Assembly: GCA_948530865.1 (NCBI GenBank) | Contig: CAOTKV010000001.1 | Location: 338,156-402,155 of the forward strand | Length of the DNA stretch: 64,000 bases | Origin: an uncultured Clostridia bacterium | GTDB lineage: Bacteria > Bacillota > Clostridia > TANB77 > CAG-508 | Direction of reading: 5' to 3' | Shown: positions 1 through 8,060 of the stretch, piece after piece | Position numbering within the stretch: the first letter of the stretch is position 1 | How the letters are laid out: each line of letters opens with the position of its first letter | Program-made: the position numbers and the translations under genes | The notes under the pieces: model-generated | What the model was told of the DNA's origin: nothing | The model's input: the letters and a program-made list of their open reading frames with translations, nothing else | The model's database searches: none

Positions 1-602
1 AGACCTCTTTGAACCATTTCTTCTTTATGAATAACCATATTATCTCTTAAATAATCAAATCCAAATTCATTATTTGTTCCATAAGTTATATCAGCTCTAT
101 ATGCAGATTGTTTTTCATTAAATGGCATTCTTCCATAAATTAAGCCAACAGAAAGACCTAAAAATCTATAAATTTTTCCCATCCATTCACTATCTCTTTT
201 GGCTAAATATTCGTTAACAGTAACAACATGAACACCATTTCCAGTAAGAGCATTTAAGTATACTGGTAATGTAGCAACTAATGTTTTACCTTCACCAGTT
301 CTCATTTCAGAAATTCTACCTTGGTGAAGAACAATACCACCTATTAATTGGACATCAAAATGTCTCATTCCCAAAACTCTTTTTGAAGCTTCTCTAACAA
401 CTGCAAAAGCTTCTGGTAATATATCATCTAAAGTTTTTCCTTTAGCTAATTCTTCTTTAAAATAAGCTGTTTTTGCTGTTAATTCTTTATCTGTTAATTT
501 TTCTATTTCTGTTTCTAGTCCATTAATTTTTTCAACTATAGGCATTACTTTTTTTACTTGTTTTTCACTATAGTTTCCAAAAATTTTATCAAAAAGTCCC
601 AT
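1..602 (-). CDS. secA: Protein translocase ATPase SecA, N-terminal part (runs off the left edge)
   Basis: SecA is the cytoplasmic ATPase that drives preproteins through the SecYEG channel. The first 200 residues are present: the start reads [15 protein letters not shown], followed by the helical linker and the motor domain with the Walker A motif MRTGEGKT near residues 100-107, and the conserved [16 protein letters not shown] and [16 protein letters not shown] stretches. The ATG at 602 is preceded by GGAGG at a good distance. The remaining three quarters lie outside the window. Identification is secure from the motifs. Confidence 0.97.
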   Translation of the reverse strand, partial: MGLFDKIFGNYSEKQVKKVMPIVEKINGLETEIEKLTDKELTAKTAYFKEELAKGKTLDDILPEAFAVVREASKRVLGMRHFDVQLIGGIVLHQGRISEMRTGEGKTLVATLPVYLNALTGNGVHVVTVNEYLAKRDSEWMGKIYRFLGLSVGLIYGRMPFNEKQSAYRADITYGTNNEFGFDYLRDNMVIHKEEMVQRG

Positions 603-695
603 ACGACTGCCTCCTATTTTGCTTTTAAAATATACTTTTAAACTATATCACTAAATGCTATATTTTGCAAGAACAAAAGTGGACATTCCTACTAA

Positions 696-725
696 ATAAA
701 AAATAGGAGTAAATTTATTACTCCC
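696..725 (-). terminator. Rho-independent terminator after the glycosyltransferase
   Basis: Read on the minus strand, GGAGTAA/TTACTCC arms are followed by a run of T. It lies just after the stop codon at 734 and is followed directly by TTATTTAGTAGGAA, a motif seen after two other terminators in the window. Confidence 0.75.
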
Positions 726-733
726 AAGCTTTA

Positions 734-2461
734 TTAATGTTCAAGTGATTTATCTTTTTTTTTATGTTCTCCAGCTCTTCTATAAACATCTATTAATTTA
801 TCTCTAATTATGCTTTGAGAATAATTAGATTTTGTATATTCTGCAATATGATCATTATCAAAAAATAGTTCGCCATTAACTATTTTTTCAACAGATTCAG
901 CTAGAGCTTCTGTACTTTGGGCATAATCTTTTAAATAAGATGTTACTTCATCTTCTAAACCAAATTCTGCTACAGCTTTTTTGGCTAATTCTTCTCTTTC
1001 AGTAGAATTTGCAATTACATAATCACTACTTAAAACATCTAAAGCCTCTTTTTCTTCTTGACTTAAAGATACAGGTCTTTCAGGTAGTGGTTTTATAAGA
1101 ACACCTAAATCTGTTTTTATAATATTTTGATTTGGTAATTTTTCTTTTTTAGTATTAAGTATTCCTGGGATACCACCTGAATTGCTTCCTATAACTGGAT
1201 GTCCACAGGCTGTACCTTCTATAACAACTAGTCCAAATGGTTCATCTCTTGAAGGAATTAAAGAAACATCTGCTAAATTTTGTAATTTACAAATTACATT
1301 ATGTGGTTGTCTACCAACAAAGTGAGTATTTTGTAATCCAAGTTGTTCTACTTCTGCTTTTAGTTTTGCTTCTAATGCACCAGAGCCAACAATTAAAGTT
1401 AAAGGTTTCTTTCCCTCACTCATAAGTTTATCTTCATATAATTTTGCTCCAGCAAGTAATGAATCTATTCCTTTAAAGTCAGCAAATTTACCTACAAATA
1501 AAATTAAACTATCATAATCCATATCTATTTTTCCATCTGGTGTTCTATCAGATGTTAACATAGGAATTACATCTTCTCTTTTTATAGTTTTATCAACGTA
1601 AAATGTTTTTGGATCATATCCATTTTCTAATAATTCAACTTTATCTGCTGCAAAAGGAAATAAACTATTGAATTTTTCTTTTTGAGCATCTGAAATAACA
1701 ATAATTTTATCTGATTTTTTTGCAGATTTTTCTGATTCTCTAATATAAAATTCATATTTTCTTTTATCATCTAAAACATCTACTAATTGCATAATATCAG
1801 CTTTACTTCCTACAATTGCTTTAGATTCTATTAAATCTTTAACTCCTCTTCTTATATCTTTTACTGAAGAGGCTCTCATATAAACTTCTTCTACTTTAGC
1901 AATATCAGATGTAGAAAGTCCAAAACTTCCATCTTTTGAATTTGCTTTTAAAGTATTTAATTTATTTAATGTTGTAGAAAGTTCTTTTTTTGATCTTTCA
2001 TATCCCATTAAATCTGTTCCATGAATTGTAGTAACAACTGGTTTATCCATATCAGTAGCAGAACTACTTAATAACCAATTGTGTTGAGCATGGATAACAT
2101 CACAATTTTTAGCTTCTTCACTTAGAGCATTTCTATCTGCTGTAACATATTGTTCAAGATCTTCAAGACCAACTTTCCAAAAGTTTGCAGTACTTTCTGT
2201 ATGAGTTGTGAACATTAAGTAGTTAAAAGGTAATTGTCCTTCTAATTTTTCAGGTTGTTCTGCTTCTGAAGTGAATGGTACTAAATGATATTTAACACCA
2301 TCTAATTTATCAAAATTACTTCTATTATTTCCAGTAATTATAGTAACTTCATGACCAGCTTCTTGGTATGATTTAGCTTGTGTAGTAACTAATGCACCAC
2401 TTCCAGCACCTTGTGTTGGGAAAGCAGTAGCCATTAATATTTTCATTTTATCTTTTTCCAT
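734..2461 (-). CDS. Glycosyltransferase, GT4-like (GT-B fold)
   Basis: A 575-residue predicted soluble glycosyltransferase. The N-terminal Rossmann half starts KMKILMATAFPTQGAGSGA and carries VIHAQHNWLL and VTTIHGTDLMGYE; the C-terminal half has LILFVGKFADFKGID and the donor-binding DEPFGLVVIEGTACGHPVIG with the conserved Glu near residue 420. An inserted helical, Lys-rich segment (about residues 155-260) makes it longer than the usual 380-420 residues. Start ATG 2461 follows AAAGGAG. The sugar donor and acceptor cannot be told from sequence; extracellular polysaccharide or glycolipid synthesis is an inference. It stands alone, with its own terminator. Confidence 0.85.
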   Translation of the reverse strand: MEKDKMKILMATAFPTQGAGSGALVTTQAKSYQEAGHEVTIITGNNRSNFDKLDGVKYHLVPFTSEAEQPEKLEGQLPFNYLMFTTHTESTANFWKVGLEDLEQYVTADRNALSEEAKNCDVIHAQHNWLLSSSATDMDKPVVTTIHGTDLMGYERSKKELSTTLNKLNTLKANSKDGSFGLSTSDIAKVEEVYMRASSVKDIRRGVKDLIESKAIVGSKADIMQLVDVLDDKRKYEFYIRESEKSAKKSDKIIVISDAQKEKFNSLFPFAADKVELLENGYDPKTFYVDKTIKREDVIPMLTSDRTPDGKIDMDYDSLILFVGKFADFKGIDSLLAGAKLYEDKLMSEGKKPLTLIVGSGALEAKLKAEVEQLGLQNTHFVGRQPHNVICKLQNLADVSLIPSRDEPFGLVVIEGTACGHPVIGSNSGGIPGILNTKKEKLPNQNIIKTDLGVLIKPLPERPVSLSQEEKEALDVLSSDYVIANSTEREELAKKAVAEFGLEDEVTSYLKDYAQSTEALAESVEKIVNGELFFDNDHIAEYTKSNYSQSIIRDKLIDVYRRAGEHKKKDKSLEH

Positions 2462-2555
2462 ATTAATACTCCTTTTATAGTTTATTTTGTCAAATCGACT
2501 TCATATTATCACACAGATTTGTAAAAGTCTATAATATAATAAAATTAATTTTTAC

Positions 2556-2584
2556 TTGTTTTTTTATCTTAGGTTTGATATATT
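2556..2584 (+). promoter_or_regulatory. Sigma-A type promoter for the 76-aa orphan gene
   Basis: TTGTTT at 2556-2561, 17-nt spacer ending TGA, then TATATT at 2579-2584. It has the same geometry as the promoters of the other less AT-rich orphan genes in this window. Confidence 0.5.
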
Positions 2585-2632
2585 TAAATTGTAGTTACTA
2601 ACGTGTTTTTTATTTAGAAAGGAGAGATTTTC

Positions 2633-2863
2633 ATGAATATGGATCTCACGCGACGGGTTATACCTGTAGAAAGAGTAACAAAAAGTAAACATGGCACTGA
2701 GGATAAAAACAGTCGCAAACGCCAGCAACACCTCTTTAACTCTAATCATGATCCAACTGAAGATGAAATTAAAAGCAAACCTACATTCAAAAAGATACTT
2801 CAAGATACAATCGAAATATCTGAAGAAGGAAGAAAACAGTCACTTGAAAGCAAGAAAAACTAA
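2633..2863 (+). CDS. Small basic/charged hypothetical protein, 76 aa
   Basis: A 76-residue soluble, strongly charged protein (MNMDLTRRVIPVERVTK start, many Lys, Arg, Glu, Asp) with no membrane segment and no recognised domain. The start is supported by AAAGGAGA nine bases upstream and the gene is closed by a terminator at 2914. It contains codons such as ACG-CGA-CGG that are rare in its AT-rich neighbours and it is one of the few plus-strand genes, so it fits the group of isolated, compositionally different genes in the window. Overlapping ORFs in other frames lack a ribosome binding site. Confidence 0.6.
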   Translation: MNMDLTRRVIPVERVTKSKHGTEDKNSRKRQQHLFNSNHDPTEDEIKSKPTFKKILQDTIEISEEGRKQSLESKKN

Positions 2864-2913
2864 AATAATACTTGATGAAATGAGGTCGAAAAAAATATGG
2901 TAACAGATTTCTA

Positions 2914-2954
2914 AAACAATCTTTATGTTAATTTACATAAGGATTGTTTTTATA
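2914..2954 (+). terminator. Rho-independent terminator after the 76-aa gene
   Basis: AACAATCtTTATGT and ACATAAgGATTGTT arms around a six-base loop, followed by TTTTTATATT. Located about 50 nt past the stop codon at 2863. Confidence 0.8.
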
Positions 2955-3030
2955 TTATACAAAAATAAGTCATATTAAAAACTTTTTTTCATACACTTTA
3001 ATATAAATTTTTAAATAGGAGATTTTTGAT

Positions 3031-3588
3031 ATGATTATTTATAATGTAAAGGTAAACAAAAGACTTATATTAAAATCCGTTTTATTGATAATGCTTATTA
3101 TATGTATTACATTAGGTGCAATTGGAATATATAATATTTGTAAAAATATAAATCAAAATAAAGAATATAATTTAATTGATGACTCTATTCCCTCTTCTGA
3201 ATATGCATTAATATCAAAAGATAATTATACAAACATTTTACAGCAGGTTCACAACAATATAGATACATATGTTGGTCAAAAGATAGCATTTTCAGGATAT
3301 GTTTATAGAGTAAAAAATTTTTCTGATGACCAATTTGTTTTAGCAAGAGATATGGATATTGGAAATAATCAAACATTAATTGTGGGTTTCTTATGTTCTT
3401 GTGAAAACATTTCAGAATATCCTTCTTATACATGGGTAAATATTAAAGGTGAAATAACAAAAGGTACATACAATGATGTCGATAGTCCAATTATAAAAGT
3501 AACTTCTATAGAAAAAACATCAAAACCAGAAAATGCTAATGTGTCTCTTCCAGATGATGAATATGTTCCAACTGCAGTGATTTATTGA
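3031..3588 (+). CDS. Membrane-anchored protein with DUF1980/TIGR03943-like domain
   Basis: 185 residues with one N-terminal membrane segment (about residues 12-33) and an extracytoplasmic domain. The part from about residue 78, YVGQKIAFSGYVYR then QFVLARDMDI, VGFLC and WVNIKGEI, resembles the C-terminal OB-fold-like half of the YcgQ/DUF1980 family, which in that family partners a YcgR permease in metal-related export. Here only that half is present and no permease lies next to it, so the function is open. ATG 3031 follows TAGGAGA. A repeat copy starts five bases after the stop. Confidence 0.6.
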   Translation: MIIYNVKVNKRLILKSVLLIMLIICITLGAIGIYNICKNINQNKEYNLIDDSIPSSEYALISKDNYTNILQQVHNNIDTYVGQKIAFSGYVYRVKNFSDDQFVLARDMDIGNNQTLIVGFLCSCENISEYPSYTWVNIKGEITKGTYNDVDSPIIKVTSIEKTSKPENANVSLPDDEYVPTAVIY

Positions 3589-3592
3589 AATA

Positions 3593-3623
3593 ATGAAATT
3601 TAGGGACGCTTGAAAAATTTCAT
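3593..3623 (-). repeat. REP-like palindrome, copy 1
   Basis: TGAAATTT/AAATTTCA arms with core AGGGACGCTTG; GTCCC reads on the minus strand. It lies between convergent genes ending at 3588 and 3625. Confidence 0.85.
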
Positions 3624-3624
3624 T

Positions 3625-4704
3625 TTAAATGTCAGTAATTGAATTTACAATTCCTTTATCTAAACTTTCAGCAAATATATTTTTCACTATAATTAAAATA
3701 ATTGGACCTATAAGTAATCCAAGTATTCCCATTATTTTAAATCCAGTATACATAGAAATTAGTGTAAATATTGGATGAATACCTATATTATTACTTACAA
3801 GTTTTGGTTCTAATAATTGTTTTAGAACAAGAGTAAAAATATATAATCCTATTATTGAAATTGCAAGTGAGTTGTTAGAATTAAGGAAAAGAATAATGCT
3901 CCACGGAATCATTACACTACCTGCTCCTAGTATTGGTAGTGCATCTACGAATCCTATTACAATAGCCATTAATATAGGATAGTCTACATTCATTCCTATT
4001 AAATAAAATATATTAAGACCACTTAAAACAACCATAAATGTAATTATACTTAAAAGAATTTCTGCTTTTAGATAACCTCCTAGTGAAGAGGTTATTTCTT
4101 TTGCATGTTTTGTTATTTTACTAACCATTTTTTTTGATAAATGATGTTCCATTCTATCTAAAATGTAAAATTTATCAGAAGTTATAAAATAAGTTGCAAG
4201 AATAGTAATAATAACATTTATAAACATATTTGGAATTGAAGTTATATAATTTAATACTTTATTCAATAATTCTTTAAGGTATCTTGTTATAGTGTTTAAA
4301 TAATCTGTTGTAGTATCTTCAAAGATATTTATTACATTATCTGAAATTTTAATTTTATCAAAATCAAAACCAGAAACTTTGTTTGATATAAATTCTAATG
4401 TTTTTTCTAAATAAATATTTAATCCTTCAAGTAAATTAGTTGTTTCTGATACAAGCCTTATTATTCCCCACACCAATAATGTTGTTATAATTGAAAAAAT
4501 TGTAGCAAGTACAATAACACTACTTACTTTTCTACTTAAATTTGTATGTTTATTTACAAATTTTATTATAGGATCAATTAGTATGGAAATTACATATGCA
4601 ATTAAAAAAGGAATATAGAAAATAGTTAGTTTAAATATAAAAATAAAACTAACTATAATCAATATTCCTATAAAACTTTTTTTCAAAATAGACCAATAGT
4701 TCAT
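3625..4704 (-). CDS. AI-2E family (UPF0118) transporter
   Basis: 359-residue integral membrane protein with about seven or eight hydrophobic helices, a charged central region (about residues 65-150) and the C-terminal GSVMIPW, LLEPKLVSNNIGIHPI and MGILGLLIGPIILII stretches typical of the UPF0118/AI-2E exporter superfamily, which includes YtvI of sporulating Bacillota and putative Na+/H+ antiporters. The substrate cannot be predicted. Start ATG 4704 follows GGTGAG. A second, more distant member is encoded at 60228-61346. Confidence 0.85.
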   Translation of the reverse strand: MNYWSILKKSFIGILIIVSFIFIFKLTIFYIPFLIAYVISILIDPIIKFVNKHTNLSRKVSSVIVLATIFSIITTLLVWGIIRLVSETTNLLEGLNIYLEKTLEFISNKVSGFDFDKIKISDNVINIFEDTTTDYLNTITRYLKELLNKVLNYITSIPNMFINVIITILATYFITSDKFYILDRMEHHLSKKMVSKITKHAKEITSSLGGYLKAEILLSIITFMVVLSGLNIFYLIGMNVDYPILMAIVIGFVDALPILGAGSVMIPWSIILFLNSNNSLAISIIGLYIFTLVLKQLLEPKLVSNNIGIHPIFTLISMYTGFKIMGILGLLIGPIILIIVKNIFAESLDKGIVNSITDI

Positions 4705-4760
4705 AATTAAAACTCACCTATTTTGATTATATACAAATTTTATAAGTTTATACTTATTTT

Positions 4761-5396
4761 TTATAAATTACAAAATGAATTCATGTTATTCATATTATAC
4801 ATATTCATATTGTTTTGCATATTAGGGTTTTGAAATTGTCTTCTTGATATAAGTTCTCTTATAATAAGAATTTTAATAATATCTCTAAGCAAGCTATCGT
4901 TTGAGCTATTTGTGGAATTTGCATTTCTTGTTGTTTGAGTATTTGTATTCATACGTGTTGATGTATTTGTTGTTGTAGTATTTTGATTTGTTTGTGAAAC
5001 AGAAGCAGTATTAGTTTGAGTATTACTGTTTCTTTCTTGTGTTGTTACTTGTTCATTATCGTTATCGTTTTCATAATTAATTTGACCATCAGTAATATTG
5101 TAAACAGTATCAACCATATTATTTAATACATCCTCATTAAAAAATTGATAATTGCTGTTAGAAACAACTCTTGAAATAACTGGCATTAAAATTCTATATA
5201 AACTTGGGTACATATTATTGATGCTTACAGGTTGATTTGGAATTTGGTTTTGAAATTGATTTGGGCACATCCCATTATTCATATACATAGGATTAGTCAT
5301 ATTATTCATCCCATTTGGATTATATGTATTTGCCCCATACATTTGATTTCCAAAATACAAATCTTGCATGTAATTATCATTTCCAGAATAAAACAT
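4761..5396 (-). CDS. Asn/Met/Tyr-rich protein, possibly spore coat-like
   Basis: 211 residues: low-complexity Asn-, Met-, Pro- and Tyr-rich ends, a Thr/Asn-rich linker (about 115-165), and two ordered-looking segments, NMYPSLYRILMPVISRV with FFNEDVLNNMVDTVYNIT (about 62-103), and LLRDIIKILIIRELISRRQF (about 168-187). No signal peptide. Composition and the short conserved-looking cores recall spore coat or exosporium proteins of Clostridia, but this is an inference. The start is well supported by GGAGGGAAAAAT before ATG. It lies downstream of the inverted-repeat element at 5432-5560. Confidence 0.6.
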   Translation of the reverse strand: MFYSGNDNYMQDLYFGNQMYGANTYNPNGMNNMTNPMYMNNGMCPNQFQNQIPNQPVSINNMYPSLYRILMPVISRVVSNSNYQFFNEDVLNNMVDTVYNITDGQINYENDNDNEQVTTQERNSNTQTNTASVSQTNQNTTTTNTSTRMNTNTQTTRNANSTNSSNDSLLRDIIKILIIRELISRRQFQNPNMQNNMNMYNMNNMNSFCNL

Positions 5397-5431
5397 ATTT
5401 TTCCCTCCTTCAATACATTATATGAAGGGAG

Positions 5432-5560
5432 ATTGTTATTTATGTGAGTATTATTTTTTTTCTAGCTTTATTAATATCAAATATATTATGAATGGAAGTT
5501 CCGCTTTTGAAAGTAATTTGAAATTAGAAGTTCTAAATAAATACTCATACAAATAACAAT
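5432..5560. repeat. 129-bp element with ~24-nt terminal inverted repeats (MITE-like)
   Basis: The left end ATTGTTATTTATGTGAGTA is matched, inverted, by the right end (reading inward ATTGTTATTTGTATGAGTA), with about 22 of 24 positions paired. No ORF inside. It fills the gap between the start of the Asn-rich gene and the murD stop. The ends resemble those of the 66-bp element at 28271-28336. Confidence 0.6.
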
Positions 5561-6979
5561 TTATTTCACTATTTCTTTTACATATTGCTTAAATATTTCT
5601 CCTCTTTCTGCAAAGTTCTTAAACATATCAAAACTTGCACTAGCTGGAGAAAATAATACAATGTCACCGTTTTTGGCTAATTGATTTGCAGTTTGTACAG
5701 TTTGGTATAAAGATTTACATTTATATATTTCTAAATCTTTTTTAGTTTTTTTAAGTTCTTGTTTTACTGCTTTTTCAATTTTATTGGATGTTTGACCAAG
5801 TAAAATTAAAGCTTTACAATTATCTACAATGGGTTTTCCCAAAACCGTATAATCTAAATTTTTGTCATAACCACCTGCAATTAAAATAATATTTTTTAAT
5901 GCAAAAGCATTAAGACCAGCCATTGTTCTTGTAGGGCTAGAACTTACAGAATCGTTATACCATTTTATTCTATTTTTTGTTTCTTTTATTAATTCTAATC
6001 TATGCTCTACTCCCTTAAATTCTGATAAAACTTTATCTATAGTTTCTTTTTTAACTAAATCTTTTGTTGCTATTATTGCAGAACAAGCATTTTCAAAGTT
6101 ATGAACGCCACGAAGTTTCATATTTCTTGTATCAAAAACATGTTTTCTTAATCCATTTTCACATATTTTAATTTTGCCATCTTCTGAATCGTAAATATAT
6201 CCATCAGGTATTTTATTTTTACTACTGAAATATATTGCTTTTCCTGGTGCTTCTTCAAAACATTTTTTTGTAATTTCATTATCATAATTTAAAATTAATA
6301 ATCCAGTTTCATCTTGATGTTTGAAAATATTTTTCTTTGCATCTATATATTCTTCCATATCGCTGTGAACATTTAAATGATTTGGAGTAATATTTGTAAT
6401 TACTGATATTTTAGGACTTATTTTCATGTTCATTAATTGAAAACTGCTTAATTCAAGAACAATTATATCTTCTGGTAACATATCTTTTATTTTTGTAAAT
6501 AATGGGATACCTATATTTCCACCTAAATAACATGTATATCCATCTTCTTTTAAAATTTCGTGAATTAAAGTTGTAGTAGTAGTTTTCCCATCACTTCCGG
6601 TTACTCCAATTACAAGACAAGGAGCAAGTTCAATAACCATTTCAACTTCTGTTGTAATAATTGCTCCACGTTCTGCTTCGTCCATAAGTTCAGGAGTAGT
6701 TGGAAGACAACTAGGCGAACGAAAGATTATATCAAAACCAACTAAATTTTCTAAGTAATTTTTTCCAAAGTAAAATTTCATTCCGTAATTTACAATTTTA
6801 TCTAAAGTGCATTTTTCTATGTCATCGATCTCTCTTCCATCAAAAATTGTAACATTTGATTTATAATCATGTAGATAATCTATTAATGGAATATTACTAA
6901 TGCCTAAACCAATAATAGCTACTTTTCTTCCTTTTAAGTAATTATTGAATTCTAATAATTTTTCATTTATGTAATCCAT
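5561..6979 (-). CDS. murD: UDP-N-acetylmuramoylalanine--D-glutamate ligase MurD
   Basis: Cytoplasmic Mur ligase that adds D-glutamate to UDP-MurNAc-L-Ala in peptidoglycan synthesis. 472 residues. The N-terminal Rossmann domain starts KVAIIGLGISNI, the central ATPase carries GVTGSDGKTTT (residues about 125-135), followed by LELSSFQL, ITPNHLNVH, and the C-terminal GVEHRLE, NDSVSSSPTRTMAGL and LIAGGYDKNLDY that define MurD. Start ATG follows GGGGAGG. Its downstream neighbour is the coat-like gene, the upstream one the cytidylate-kinase-like gene (33 nt away), so both may be one transcript. Confidence 0.96.
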   Translation of the reverse strand: MDYINEKLLEFNNYLKGRKVAIIGLGISNIPLIDYLHDYKSNVTIFDGREIDDIEKCTLDKIVNYGMKFYFGKNYLENLVGFDIIFRSPSCLPTTPELMDEAERGAIITTEVEMVIELAPCLVIGVTGSDGKTTTTTLIHEILKEDGYTCYLGGNIGIPLFTKIKDMLPEDIIVLELSSFQLMNMKISPKISVITNITPNHLNVHSDMEEYIDAKKNIFKHQDETGLLILNYDNEITKKCFEEAPGKAIYFSSKNKIPDGYIYDSEDGKIKICENGLRKHVFDTRNMKLRGVHNFENACSAIIATKDLVKKETIDKVLSEFKGVEHRLELIKETKNRIKWYNDSVSSSPTRTMAGLNAFALKNIILIAGGYDKNLDYTVLGKPIVDNCKALILLGQTSNKIEKAVKQELKKTKKDLEIYKCKSLYQTVQTANQLAKNGDIVLFSPASASFDMFKNFAERGEIFKQYVKEIVK

Positions 6980-7012
6980 ACTACACCTCCCCTTAATTTT
7001 TTATATATTTAC

Positions 7013-7705
7013 TTAAATTAATTCTGGTAATTTAATTTTACCTAAAACTTTTTTTGTTGATTCTGAAACAGACTTACAATTTGTTACATCTATTTCAATA
7101 GTAATAGGACTATATTCATAAAAACCAGCTTGTTTTTGAAGTGAATCCCTTTTTATTATATTTTCTCTAATTTCATCTGCTGTTTCTATATTATTGTATT
7201 GCATACATTTCCTTTTTACTCTTTCTTCTAAATCTGCAACAATAAAAAAGTGATAGTCACATTCAGGATATATTTGCATTACACTCCTTCCAGAAACAAT
7301 AACATTATGAGTTTCTTTTAAATTGTCAATTAAATTTTTGGCAAATTTAAACAAATTTTTATTATCTGCACTTCCACCAATTGTAGAAACTGCAAGTGAT
7401 GCTTCTTTAGATTGTATTGCATCTTCATCAACTTTTTTGTTGTTTATATATACTATTGTTTCATTATTTTCAATTTTTATTTGAATTTTAAATAAATCCA
7501 TCATTTCTTTTATATCTAATTTATGACCTTGTTTTTTTAACTCTTCAAGTTTACTACCATTTTGAATCATTGCATAAACTATTGCTCTATATAAATTTCC
7601 ACCATTTAATAAAATTGTGTTTGGAATTTCTTTTATAAGTTCTCTACAAATACTAGTTTTTCCTGCTCCAACTAATCCTTCTATTCCGATTACAATATTT
7701 TCCAT
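7013..7705 (-). CDS. Cytidylate kinase-like NMP kinase
   Basis: 230 residues with P-loop GLVGAGKTSICREL (about 10-23), an NMP-binding region (LLNGGNLYRAI), and the lid segment SGRSVMQIYPECDYHFFIVADLEERVKRK, which lines up with the GR(D)xGTVVFP motif of (d)CMP kinases that phosphorylate CMP/dCMP with ATP. The segment is divergent (SGRSV in place of GRDIG), so substrate preference is uncertain; uridine/CMP kinase-like is the safest label. It precedes murD by 33 nt. Start ATG 7705 follows GGGGA. Confidence 0.75.
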   Translation of the reverse strand: MENIVIGIEGLVGAGKTSICRELIKEIPNTILLNGGNLYRAIVYAMIQNGSKLEELKKQGHKLDIKEMMDLFKIQIKIENNETIVYINNKKVDEDAIQSKEASLAVSTIGGSADNKNLFKFAKNLIDNLKETHNVIVSGRSVMQIYPECDYHFFIVADLEERVKRKCMQYNNIETADEIRENIIKRDSLQKQAGFYEYSPITIEIDVTNCKSVSESTKKVLGKIKLPELI

Positions 7706-7843
7706 ATAATCCCCACTTTTATTTTTATTTATATACTTTATGCATTATATCAAAATTATGTTATTTCTTCAACATAAAAATTAAATGTATATTTTGAAAA
7801 AATTAGTAAATAATAATTCTTATCAAAGGAGGTGCTTTCTAAG

Positions 7844-7930
7844 ATGTCAAAGAAAAATAATCAATCAAAAGGAAATAATAACTCAAATAATAACAAAAAC
7901 AACAATAATAACGAAACATCAAAAAATTAG
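7844..7930 (+). CDS. Asn/Lys-rich 28-aa micropeptide
   Basis: A tiny ORF, MSKKNNQSKGNNN then mostly Asn and Lys, ending TSKN. It is preceded by an excellent Shine-Dalgarno AAAGGAGG, eleven bases before ATG 7844, which is the main evidence that it is translated. It lies alone in the 355-nt gap between the kinase and uvrA, with AT-rich hairpins downstream (7931-7992). Small Asn/Lys-rich peptides of this kind occur in spore-forming Clostridia; no function can be assigned. Confidence 0.5.
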   Translation: MSKKNNQSKGNNNSNNNKNNNNNETSKN

Positions 7931-8018
7931 TTTTTAAGTAGTGACTTTTTAAGCTTTACTTAATACTTATTTTTATAAATAAAAAGTATTGTTTAAATAG
8001 ATACTATTTAAGATAAAA

Positions 8019-8052
8019 AGTGAAATTTATGGACTGTCCCTAAATTTCACTT
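8019..8052 (+). repeat. REP-like palindrome, copy 2
   Basis: AGTGAAATTT and AAATTTCACT arms, centre TATGGACTGTCCCT, GTCCC on the plus strand. It ends about nine bases before the uvrA stop codon, that is, just past its 3' end. The rest of the 7706-8060 gap holds the 28-aa ORF and AT-rich hairpins. Confidence 0.85.
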
Positions 8053-8060
8053 TTATTTTT

